Source: Nonomuraea solani
GTDB taxonomy: Bacteria > Actinomycetota > Actinomycetes > Streptosporangiales > Streptosporangiaceae
DNA length: 48,792 nt
Assembly: GCF_900108335.1 (NCBI RefSeq)
Contig: NZ_FNVT01000042.1
Coordinates: forward strand, 1-48,792
Reading direction: 5' to 3'
This document shows, piece after piece, positions 40,165-47,576 of this stretch. The position numbers and the translations under genes are program-made. Below the pieces are notes generated by a model that did no database searches, had not been told where the DNA came from, and was given only the letters and a program-made list of their open reading frames with translations. Positions within the stretch are counted from its first letter, which is position 1; each line of letters opens with the position of its first letter.

Positions 40165-41022
40165 CTACGACCTGATGGACGCTGAGTCGTCGCTGTACGC
40201 GATCGCCGCCGGTGCGGCCATGGAGGCGAGGAGGGTGAGCTTCTCGCCGCTGTCCGTCTGGGGCTCGGGGTGATAGACGACGAGCATCGCGCCCTCGGCG
40301 CCGCTGACGGCGAGTTTCTCGCGGTCGAGCCGGATGGTGCCGACCTGCGGGTGGTGGAACGTCACGGTTGCTCCGGCGCGTGGGCCGACGTCGTGGCGCG
40401 CCCACAGGCGGCGAAACTCCGGGCTCGCGAGCGTGAGCTCGCCGACGAGCTCGATGACCCGTGGGTCGTCGATCCTGCCCCCGACCGATTGGCGGAACCC
40501 GGCGAGCAATCCGGCCGCGGCGCCCTCCCAGTTGGAGAAGAGGGCTTGTTCCGCGGGGTCGAGGAAGACGTCACGAAGCCGATTGCCTCCCACTCGCAGC
40601 CGTGGTGAGAGCGCCGCGGCGAGCGGGTTGGCCACGAGCACGTCCAGGTAGCGACCTTCGATGAAAGCAGGAAACGGAATTTCTCCAACGAATCGGGCGG
40701 TGCTCGCTGGAACGGTCTCGCGCCGGACTCTCCCTCGGTTCCGGCGCGGCCGCTCCGCCGCGAGGCCGAGCAGGTACGTGTCGTCCTCGAGTTGCAGGAC
40801 ACGTGCGATCGACCTGAGCACCTGGACCGACGGGTTGCGGTCGCGGCCCTGCTCGAGGCGCAGGTAGTACTCCGCGCTGATCCCCGAGAGCATCGCGACC
40901 TCTTCGCGGCGCAATCCCGGGACGCGGCGCGTTCCGCTCATCGGGATCCCGACCTGCTCGGGAGTGACGAGCTCGCGGCGAGCCCGGAGGTACTCGCCGA
41001 GAACGTTCGGCTCATCGGTCAT
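40165..41022 (-). CDS. XRE-family regulator with MmyB-like ligand-binding domain
   Basis: A 285-aa regulator from ATG 41022 (GTG 41031 is in frame). HTH: LGEYLRARRELVTPEQVGIP, VPGLRREEVAMLSGISAEYY, LRLEQGRDRNPSVQVLRSIA. MmyB-like domain: LDVLVANPLAAALSPRL, SPEFRRLWARHDVGPRAG, FHHPQVGTIRLDREKLAV. It is divergent from an epimerase-type reductase with 139 bases between starts, the standard target layout for this family. Same architecture as the regulator at 16539 but clearly different in sequence. Confidence 0.92.
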   Translation of the reverse strand: MTDEPNVLGEYLRARRELVTPEQVGIPMSGTRRVPGLRREEVAMLSGISAEYYLRLEQGRDRNPSVQVLRSIARVLQLEDDTYLLGLAAERPRRNRGRVRRETVPASTARFVGEIPFPAFIEGRYLDVLVANPLAAALSPRLRVGGNRLRDVFLDPAEQALFSNWEGAAAGLLAGFRQSVGGRIDDPRVIELVGELTLASPEFRRLWARHDVGPRAGATVTFHHPQVGTIRLDREKLAVSGAEGAMLVVYHPEPQTDSGEKLTLLASMAAPAAIAYSDDSASIRS

Positions 41023-41161
41023 GCCTGCCACGGTATCCGCAGGGCGGTTCTGCCTGGCTACTCCCTGCCACTACCAGGGTCACGGGGAGCCTGGTCCGCC
41101 GGCGCCGGCGCGCGGAAGGTTGATCTCGGCTGGAAAGACGTCCCCTTGAAAGGAATGGCCC

Positions 41162-42199
41162 ATGACCCGGGAGCGCGTTCTCGTCACCGGCGGATCCGGC
41201 TTCATCGCCGGGCACTGCATTTTGCGGTTGCTCGAACGGGGCTACGACGTCCGCACCACTGTTCGCTCTCTCCGTCGCGAGGCGGAGATCCGTGCCGTTT
41301 TCGAGGAGGCGGGGATGCGCCGAGGTGACGCCCTGAGCTTCGTGGAGGCGGATCTGACGAAGGACGGCGGCTGGGCCGAGGCGGTCGAAGGCGCCGGCCA
41401 CGTCCTGCACGTCGCCTCGCCTGTCCACACCGAGAACGTGAAGGATGAGAACGAGGTCATCACCCCGGCGCGCGAGGGCACCCTGCGGGTCCTCCGGGCG
41501 GCGCGCGATGCCGGTGTCCGGCGTGTCGTGCTGACGTCGGCCTTTCATGCCGTCGGGTTCGGGCACGGCCGCATCGACCACGTCTTCACGGAGGACGACT
41601 GGTCGCCCCTTGGCGGCCCGGGCGTCGATGCGTACGGCAGGAGCAAGATCCTCGCCGAACGAGCGGCTTGGGAATTCATCCGCGCTGAGGCAGGCCGTAC
41701 CGAGCTGACCACGATCTGCCCGGTGGCCGTCATGGGCCCGGTCATGGGCACGGCCGTCTCCGGCGCGAACCGCATCGTCCAGCGCAGCCTGAACGGGGAC
41801 ATGCCCGGATACCCGGACATGTACGTCCCGGTGGTCGACGTTCGCGACGTCGCGGCCGCGCATGTCGCGGCGATGACCGCACCGGGCGCCGCCGGCCAGC
41901 GGTTCCTCGTCGCGAGTGGTGAGGACGCCATCGCGATGAAGGAGATCGGCGCCATCCTCCGCGAGCGTTTCGGCGATGCGGCAAAGCGCGTCCCGACCCG
42001 CTCCATCCCGAATGTGGTCGTCCGTCTCGCCGCGCTGTTCAAGGCGGAGTTCAAGCCCGTCGCCGCGGACCTCGGCTACGTCAAGCGCGTGTCGAACGAG
42101 AAGGCACGCAGGCTTCTGGGCCTGCGACCGCGAACCTCCTTGGAGGCGATCATCGCGTCCGCCGACAGCATGATCGCCAAGTCGCTCGTCAAGGCTTGA
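41162..42199 (+). CDS. NAD-dependent epimerase/dehydratase family reductase (DFR-like)
   Basis: A 345-aa extended SDR of the dihydroflavonol-reductase-like type: VLVTGGSGFIAGH (GxxGxxG at 10-16), VLHVASPVHT (80-90), VVLTSAFHAVG, Y158 and K162 in YGRSK, and TTICPVAVMGP. Such bacterial enzymes reduce aldehydes or ketones with NADPH; the substrate cannot be read from sequence. ATG 41162 is preceded by GAAAGGA. Likely controlled by the divergent XRE regulator. Confidence 0.9.
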   Translation: MTRERVLVTGGSGFIAGHCILRLLERGYDVRTTVRSLRREAEIRAVFEEAGMRRGDALSFVEADLTKDGGWAEAVEGAGHVLHVASPVHTENVKDENEVITPAREGTLRVLRAARDAGVRRVVLTSAFHAVGFGHGRIDHVFTEDDWSPLGGPGVDAYGRSKILAERAAWEFIRAEAGRTELTTICPVAVMGPVMGTAVSGANRIVQRSLNGDMPGYPDMYVPVVDVRDVAAAHVAAMTAPGAAGQRFLVASGEDAIAMKEIGAILRERFGDAAKRVPTRSIPNVVVRLAALFKAEFKPVAADLGYVKRVSNEKARRLLGLRPRTSLEAIIASADSMIAKSLVKA

Positions 42200-42510
42200 C
42201 CGACTCCACCCGACAGGGATCTGCGACCGTGTGTCGCATACGAGCGAGCACTCAGGACGGCACCGTGATCGTCGCACTCATCAGATCGCTCACCGATAGT
42301 AGCGGCCCCCCGCTCTCGTACGCAGTCACCGATTTCCCTTGCACGAACGGGCGAGGCGCCGTACACGCAGAACACAAGCATCACTGCGCGCCCGTCGCAA
42401 CGTTCGCGATCCTGAACGGCGGCCGCAGAACAGTGAAATTATGATCTGGTCGGCGATCACCCAGATGACGCGCCGTCTTACCCGCAGCGCCCGCGCTCCT
42501 GCGGGTTACC
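42200..42510. other. Intergenic region, nothing recognised
   Basis: About 310 bases between the reductase gene and a frameshifted zinc-ribbon gene. I see no gene, strong hairpin or repeat. Confidence 0.4.
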
Positions 42511-43037
42511 ATGTCTCGGAACCCATCAAACGAGACAGGCCGATCCGCAGCCATACGGCCACGAAACCCTTGGTGAGTGCCTCTCACGGGATCTCGAACC
42601 GATCAATCCTGAACTGCGAGGCGCCATCGCCCACGGCGGCCGGTCTCGCAAGTACTGCTCCGACACCTGCCGATGGGTCTTCGGCCGGACACGCGCCAGA
42701 CGCTGGCGCCCGCTCACCCAGCGGCACCAACGTCAGGACGGCACCCGCAAACAGCGCCGCCATCTCCGCGACCAGGCTGAACACCTCGCTCAGGCGGCCG
42801 GGAAACGGGCCCTCGACCTGCACGCCGAAGACCTCGCCCCGCCCACCCGGCAGACCGGGCTGGAAACCCGGCCCCATCGCCGGCTACACCAACGCCGCGC
42901 TGCCCCTGCTCGCCCAGGCCCGCGCAGTCCTGGCCGCGGCCGTCACCACCGACCGAGCGACCGGAGCCACCTGGCAGGAGATCGCCGCCGTGCTGGATGT
43001 CAGCCCTGACACCGCCGCCCGCCACTACCGCAACTGA
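42511..43037 (+). pseudogene. Frameshifted zinc-ribbon / HTH small protein gene
   Basis: Three frames give parts of one small actinomycete protein: an ATG at 42511 with MSRNPSNETGRSAAIRPRNP; then CLSRDLEPIN and AHGGRSRKYCSDTCRWVFGR (zinc-ribbon-like YCSDTCR); then, after a shift near 42865, LLAQARAVLAAAVTTDRATG and ATWQEIAAVLDVSPDTAARH, a WQEIA-type HTH. The order (Cys-rich end, basic coiled segment, HTH) is that of small regulatory proteins common in actinomycete accessory DNA. Two shifts make it probably inactive. Confidence 0.5.
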
Positions 43038-43145
43038 CGGCGGGCCAGGCCCCGCGGCTCAGTCCTCGGGAAGGAACGAGTCGCCAAGAATGACCTCTGC
43101 GCGCGCAGGGCGGGCCAGTCGTCCACTTCGCCGTGAAAGTCCGCA

Positions 43146-43577
43146 TCACCAGTCGCCTTCCTGGAGGCCGACCTGCCCATGCCAGTCGTCAATTCCGCGG
43201 GCTGCTGCGCGTTCGGCGGCGTAGTCTTCCGCGGTGGGTCGATACCACTGGAGCCCGGTGCGAATGGTGAGCAGATCAACCACGTAGGCGCTGATATCCA
43301 CTTGGTCATATTCGACCGAGTCGCTGCCATCCGGAGCGTAGAGGAAACCCTCTTCAATGACTTCGCCGACGAGTTTGGCCACCTTCTTGCCACCAATACC
43401 ATACTCGCCTACCACGGAGATTTTGAGGCCGAAGACGTCCGCCACTTGTGCATGCCACCGTTGGAATTCGCCCCGGGCGAAGGTGCAGCTCAATGCTTGT
43501 CCGACGCGCGCGGCGACCTGCTCCAGTGTCTCGTCGGTATCCAAGCGAGCGCTGAAATGTATCTCCTGTCGCTTCAT
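43146..43577 (-). CDS. Hypothetical protein
   Basis: A 143-aa acidic soluble protein without a family I recognise. ATG 43577 has GGGGGAAAG upstream, better than GTG 43598. Sequence blocks: EIHFSARLDTDETLEQVAAR, DVFGLKISVVGEYGIGGKKV, AKLVGEVIEEGFLYAPDG and VDLLTIRTGLQWYRPTAEDY. Size, acidity and isolation next to conflict-system debris would suit an orphan immunity protein, but that is speculation. GC is lower than in neighbours. Confidence 0.6.
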   Translation of the reverse strand: MKRQEIHFSARLDTDETLEQVAARVGQALSCTFARGEFQRWHAQVADVFGLKISVVGEYGIGGKKVAKLVGEVIEEGFLYAPDGSDSVEYDQVDISAYVVDLLTIRTGLQWYRPTAEDYAAERAAARGIDDWHGQVGLQEGDW

Positions 43578-43790
43578 CTGAACACTTTCCCCCACCAAGG
43601 CTGCTCCACCTCAAGAACGATCACGGATTCCTCGATTCCCCCAGACGTGCGGGAAAGCCACGATTCTGTCCCGCCCTGCGCCATCACGGAACCCAAAATC
43701 AAAGATCTGATCATGTTGTGACACAGGCATCTACCCCTGCTTCCTCCGCAGCCAGGCCGGACCAGCAGCACCGCGCGGTCCTCGCAGTCT

Positions 43791-44240
43791 GTGCATCGCG
43801 CGCTCCCTGCCGCGGCCGCCGGGCTGATGCTCGAGGACGGGCTGATCGAGACCGTGCTCCGCGGCCTCCGCTCGCGGGACGGCTACGGGGCCGGGACGCT
43901 GCCCCTGTTCTCCCGGGCGATGCTGGCCACCTGGGAGAACCGGGACGGGGACACCCTCACCATCGCCGGATACGGGCGTGGCGGCGGGTGGAGCACGCAG
44001 TGCCACGCAGTGCAGACCAGCGCGGACGCCGTCTACGACAACGGGCTCACGCCGGAGGGGCGGGCGCACGTGCGCGCCCTGTTCCGCATGATGATGGCGA
44101 TGACACACGACGGCCAGCCGAGCCGCAGGCGGATTTCCCGGACGAACTCGCCCCCTACGGGGAGATCGTCAGCGCGTTCGCGGCCCGGCGGCTGGTGGTC
44201 GTGCACGAGAGCGGAGCCGAGCCCGCCCATGACCGCCTGC
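43791..44240 (+). pseudogene. nSTAND1-type conflict NTPase remnant
   Basis: AAGLMLEDGLIETVLRGL, GTLPLFSRAMLATWENRDGD, TLTIAGYGRGGG, AVQTSADAVYDNGLTPEGRA and VRALFRMMMAMTHDGQP; after a shift near 44130, DELAPYGEIVSAFAARRLVV and AEPAHDRLLHGV. This is the helical region after the NTPase core in nSTAND1 proteins (LPLLS.AM..TW..R.G..LT..GY). P-loop, sensor repeats and effector are gone. It joins directly to a truncated M56 gene on the other strand. Confidence 0.7.
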
Positions 44241-44263
44241 TGCACGGCGTTGCCATTCACACC

Positions 44264-44398
44264 GGCCACGACTCCCGCCCAAACGGTCACCGCCACGCTG
44301 GGGCGGCGGCGCAGCCACCCTGCGCGCGCGACCAGCGGACCCGCGAGGTGGGCCAACAGGAACGCGGCGACGATCAGTCCCGCGATGGTTCCGGCCAT
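44264..44398 (-). pseudogene. Truncated M56 (BlaR1-like) metallopeptidase
   Basis: Begins MAGTIAGLIVAAFLLAHLAG then PLVARAGWLRRRPSVAVTVW, the first transmembrane helix and loop of actinomycete M56 peptidases. Similarity ends at about residue 45, where the frame runs on (to 44033) antisense to the nSTAND1 remnant. The HExxH zinc site and sensor are missing. It overlaps the end of the upstream BlaI gene by 25 bases, the normal operon arrangement. Confidence 0.7.
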
Positions 44399-44784
44399 GG
44401 CCCCTCACTCCGTGCCGGGGTGCTCGTGCTCCGGTCGGCCAGCGCGTCCAGGAGCCTCTGGGCGTCCTCGGAGTCGACGCTCTCGGCGAATCTCGCCAGG
44501 ACGGGGCCGCGATCAGGAAGGTCCGACAGCGCGTCCAGCATCACGGCGACGACGTGTTCCTCGCGCGAGTGTACGGGAGCGTAGGCGATCGCCGCGCCGG
44601 CCCGGCTGCGCGTGACCAAGCCCTTGCGAGCGAGCCGATCGGCGACCGTCTGGACCGTCGTATAGGCGAGAGGCCGTTCCCGTCCACGATTCACCTGTTC
44701 GAGCACGCCACGGATCAGGAGCGGCCGGCCCGCCGCCCAGAGGCATTCCATGACCGTCTGCTCCAGCGGCCCGAACTCCGCCAT
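44374..44784 (-). CDS. BlaI/MecI/CopY-family repressor
   Basis: A 136-aa winged-helix repressor: FGPLEQTVMECLWAAGRPLL, RERPLAYTTVQTVADRLARK, GLVTRSRAGAAIAYAPVHSR, then a dimerisation tail with LARFAESVDSEDAQRLLDAL. ATG 44784 has GGGGAGA upstream. These repressors are normally inactivated by an M56 peptidase partner; the partner gene next to it is truncated, so the repressor may be locked on or serve another signal. Confidence 0.92.
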   Translation of the reverse strand: MAEFGPLEQTVMECLWAAGRPLLIRGVLEQVNRGRERPLAYTTVQTVADRLARKGLVTRSRAGAAIAYAPVHSREEHVVAVMLDALSDLPDRGPVLARFAESVDSEDAQRLLDALADRSTSTPARSEGPWPEPSRD

Positions 44785-44818
44785 CCGGCGTCTCCCCTTC
44801 TCCGGAGCGTTACCACCG

Positions 44819-44843
44819 CGTTTTGGCTACGACTCTCAAAACG
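44819..44843. promoter_or_regulatory. Candidate BlaI operator dyad
   Basis: CGTTTTG (44819-44825) and CAAAACG (44837-44843), a 7-bp inverted repeat with 11 bases between arms, 35 bases upstream of the BlaI start. Position suits autoregulation; the sequence does not match a known BlaI box, so the call rests on symmetry and place. Confidence 0.35.
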
Positions 44844-44947
44844 GTACCGAAAACCTGTGCGTCAGCCCATCGTGCCGGGAGACGTGCCAATTGCCACGAG
44901 AGAGTCAGTGGCCCTCTGCTATGAGACTGTCAGTGACGCTTGTCACA

Positions 44948-45397
44948 TCACGTCTCCGGGTCGAGCAGCAGGGGGTCGTGGAGATCGATGGGGATGTTCA
45001 GGCTGAAGGCGACGTCGGGGGTGAGCGTGATCGCGGTGGGTCGGCCGTTGGCATCTATACGGCAGGTGATGTAGCCGGCGGCGTCCAGCAGTTCGGGATT
45101 GCGGACCAGCACCTCGCGGATGCGCCGGCGGTCACGGTATCCGGCGCGGTAGGCGATGAGGGCCATTCCGGTCATGGGGCCTTGTTGCTGGTAGGCGAGT
45201 TGCTGAAGCCGTGTGCGGGCATCGGGGTCGAGGATGTCGGACGGGGCGATGAGCCGTAGGGTGCGGTCGTCGCTGGTGATGAGACGAAGGCTTTGGCGCC
45301 CGGGGAGCCGCTGGGCGAGGTGGTCCGTGGCCGCCTGGGCGCGTTCGAGTGGCCAGTTCAGGATGTGAGCGATCTGGTCCAGGCGCGCTGGACGGTG
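44948..45397 (-). pseudogene. Hypothetical gene with premature stop
   Basis: A long open minus frame reads LDQIAHILNWPLERAQAATD, HLAQRLPGRQSLRLITSDDR, LRLIAPSDILDPDARTRLQQ, LAYQQQGPMTGMALIAYRAG and RREVLVRNP-like text to NIPIDLHDPLLLDPET. It has no start: TGA lies just before, preceded in the same frame by ATGTTCGACCGTCCTGCA. Either a nonsense mutation near the 5' end or translation from the internal ATG at 45175 (75 aa). The first part looks like a helix-turn-helix; family not recognised. Confidence 0.45.
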
Positions 45398-45614
45398 AGC
45401 TCATGCAGGACGGTCGAACATCAGGCGTAGCCGATCAGTTCTCCCACCCGCCGATCGTACCGTTTGGCCCCCATCACCGGACAGTTTCGCGGACTGGTCT
45501 AACGAGACGACGTTTCCGCAGGTCGCCATGCCGGGCAACGGATGATCTCGGTGTCCCGTTGAGGGATCTTCTAATGGACGCTCTAGCCGCCGGAGCTCCG
45601 GTTGCCGAAAGAGT

Positions 45615-45643
45615 GCAACCGTGGTTACTGTAACTCTGGTTGC
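45615..45643. promoter_or_regulatory. Nested symmetric dyad upstream of the chromate operon
   Basis: GCAACC, three bases, GTTAC-T-GTAAC, three bases, GGTTGC: both inverted repeats share the same centre (45629). The 29-bp element ends 21 bases before the ChrB-N start. ChrB proteins are chromate-responsive regulators of chr operons, so this is the obvious candidate operator. From 45398 to 45614 no gene is seen. Confidence 0.6.
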
Positions 45644-45664
45644 GCCGTGGAGGTGGGGTATGGC

Positions 45665-46159
45665 ATGGAGGCGATGGTGACGGGCACGGCCGGGCAGTGG
45701 GTGCTGCTGGCGTATCGCATCCCGCGCCAGCCCTCGACGTTGCGGATCTCGATCTGGCGCAAGCTGGACCGGCTTGGCGTGGCGCGGCTGGGTGACGGGC
45801 TGGTGGCCTTGCCCGCCGACGCCCGGACTCGGGAGCAGATCGACTGGATCGCCGAGGAGATCGGTGAGCTGGGCGGCAGCTCCACCGTGTGGCTGGCCGC
45901 CGCCGGCAGCGCGGCGCAGGAGAAGGCCATCGCCGCCGAGATGCGCGCCGCGCGGGCAGCCGAGTATCGGGCGGTGCTTGAGCAGGTCGAGGCCGCAGAA
46001 CGGGCGCGGCCCGGCGAGCGCAGCCGCGTCCTGAAGAGGCTGCAGGCCGAGCTGCGCAGGATCGGCCGGCGCGACTACTTCCCACCCGCCGAGCGTGAGG
46101 CCGCGCAGCGCGCGGTGAAGGCGCTGGCCGAGGCGAGCCCGAGCGAGGTTGTGCGATGA
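45665..46159 (+). CDS. chrB: Chromate resistance protein ChrB, N-terminal domain
   Basis: A 164-aa protein corresponding to the N-terminal domain of ChrB: WVLLAYRIPRQPSTLRISIW, RKLDRLGVARLGDGLVALPA, TREQIDWIAEEIGELGGSST then a charged helical tail (LKRLQAELRRIGRRDYFPPA). ChrB regulates chromate-inducible efflux. Start ATG 45665 has GGTGGGG upstream; ATG 45674 is an alternative. It overlaps the ChrB C-domain gene by four bases (ATGA), so the two halves of ChrB are separate but translationally coupled. Confidence 0.88.
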   Translation: MEAMVTGTAGQWVLLAYRIPRQPSTLRISIWRKLDRLGVARLGDGLVALPADARTREQIDWIAEEIGELGGSSTVWLAAAGSAAQEKAIAAEMRAARAAEYRAVLEQVEAAERARPGERSRVLKRLQAELRRIGRRDYFPPAEREAAQRAVKALAEASPSEVVR

Positions 46160-46587
46160 GGTGGGCGACGCGCGCCGGGGTGCACATCGACCGGGCGGCG
46201 TGCGCCTGGCTGATCCGCCGCCACCTTGATCCCGAGCCGGAGTTCGTGTTCGTCGACGATCCCGCTTCGGTGCCCGCGGACGCGACGCCGTTCGACATGC
46301 GCGGGGCCGAGCTGTCGCATCACGGCCACGACTGCAGCTTCGAGACGATCCTGCGTCGCTACGAGCTGGATGACCCGGTGTTGTGGAAGGTCGCCGAGAT
46401 CGTGCACGAGGCCGACATCGACGATGAGCGGTTCGACGCGCCGGAGGCGCGCGGCGTGGACGTGATCCTGCGCGGGCTGTCGATGATCTGTGACGACGAC
46501 CGGGTGCTGGAGATCACCGGGCCGATTTTCGACGGCCTGTACGAGTTCCACCGGCGCGCCCTGCTGCTGGGGCGGGAACCGGCATGA
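46156..46587 (+). CDS. chrB: Chromate resistance protein ChrB, C-terminal domain
   Basis: A 143-aa protein equal to the ChrB C-terminal domain: RWATRAGVHIDRAACAWLIR at the start, FVDDPASVPADATPFDMRGA, ELSHHGHDCSFETILRRYEL, EIVHEADIDDERFDAPEARG. His, Cys and acidic residues in SHHGHDC and VHEADIDD could bind metal or oxyanion. It starts inside the stop of the N-domain gene and ends inside the start of the MFS gene, each by ATGA. Split ChrB halves are known in actinomycetes. Confidence 0.9.
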   Translation: MRWATRAGVHIDRAACAWLIRRHLDPEPEFVFVDDPASVPADATPFDMRGAELSHHGHDCSFETILRRYELDDPVLWKVAEIVHEADIDDERFDAPEARGVDVILRGLSMICDDDRVLEITGPIFDGLYEFHRRALLLGREPA

Positions 46588-47576
46588 GCCGAGCCGGCCG
46601 CATGGTCGGTGGCGTGGGTGGCGGCGGAGTCGGCCTGTTGCTGACCTCCCAGGCGCTGCGCGGTCTCGGCTACGGCATCGCGGCCGTGCAGCTCGGCGCG
46701 ATCCTGCGGCTCGACGGCCTGACCCTCGCCGGGGTGGGGCTGATGCTGGCGGCCATCCTGGCCGGCACCGGGCGTCCGCAGCGCGAGGTGGTGCGGGGTT
46801 TTGGTCTGTACAACGCGGTCGCCGCCGTCGCGGGAACGGTGGGCGCGCTGCTCGGTGCGCTGCCGCCGGATCGGCGGCTGCTCGGCGGGGTCCTGGCCGT
46901 CGTGGGGGTGGCCGGGGTGGCGCTGGCCGCGCGGTTGCCGGCGAGTGTCGAGGCGCCCGCCGTGCCACCCCGAGGCCGGGTGCTGGCGCGTTCGCGCGGC
47001 CCGGTGACGCGGCTGGCCGCGTTGTTCGCCGTCGAGAGCCTCGCTGGGGGTTTCGTGGTGCAGGCCTACCTCGGCTACTGGCTGAGCCTGCGCTACGGCG
47101 CCACCACGCAGACCATCGGCGTCACCTTCGCCATGCTCGGAGTGCTGCAGACCGCGTCCCTGCTGGCCGCGCCCCTGGTGGCGGCCAGGGTTGGGCTGCT
47201 GCGCACGATGGTGTTCACGCACATCCCGTCCAACCTGCTGCTGGCCGCCGTCCCGTTCGCGCCCGGCCTCGGTGGCGCGATCGCGCTGCTGATGGCGCGG
47301 GCCTGCCTGTCGCAGATGGACGTGCCCACCCGGCAGGCGTACGTGATGGCCCTGGTCCCCGAAAGCGAGCGGACCGCGGCCGCGGCCGTCACCAACACCG
47401 CCCGCTACCTCACCCGACCGGCCGGGCCCGCCCTGGCCGGGCTCATCCTGCCCTTCGGCCTGGCGCTCCCGTTCGTCATCGCGGGAGCCGCCAAGACCGC
47501 CTACGACCTGACCCTGTGGCGGATCTTCCGATCCGCCCGCCGACCAGCACTCTCTCCGATAGAGGCCATGTCATGA
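46584..47576 (+). CDS. MFS transporter, apparently internally shortened
   Basis: A 330-aa membrane protein of the major facilitator type found in actinomycete chr operons. Helix 1 (VGLLLTSQALRGLGYGIAAV) and helix 2 (LAGVGLMLAAILAG) are followed at once by GRPQREVVRGFGLYNAVAAV, a segment that normally comes after helix 4; the A-loop DRxGRR motif and about 60-80 residues are missing. The second half is normal (ALFAVESLAGGFVVQAYLGY, MDVPTRQAYVMALVPESERT). About nine helices remain, in frame. Whether it still transports is doubtful. Confidence 0.8.
   Translation: MSRAGRMVGGVGGGGVGLLLTSQALRGLGYGIAAVQLGAILRLDGLTLAGVGLMLAAILAGTGRPQREVVRGFGLYNAVAAVAGTVGALLGALPPDRRLLGGVLAVVGVAGVALAARLPASVEAPAVPPRGRVLARSRGPVTRLAALFAVESLAGGFVVQAYLGYWLSLRYGATTQTIGVTFAMLGVLQTASLLAAPLVAARVGLLRTMVFTHIPSNLLLAAVPFAPGLGGAIALLMARACLSQMDVPTRQAYVMALVPESERTAAAAVTNTARYLTRPAGPALAGLILPFGLALPFVIAGAAKTAYDLTLWRIFRSARRPALSPIEAMS

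Noticed and set aside
39951..40175. C-terminal extension of the extradiol fragment as a new domain
   Set aside because: The sequence is antisense to recognisable MerR text, so the extension is read-through of a junction.
11640..45400. Explaining all frameshifts as sequencing errors
   Set aside because: Intact genes of similar GC lie between broken ones, and many broken genes also have large deletions or missing halves, which errors do not produce.
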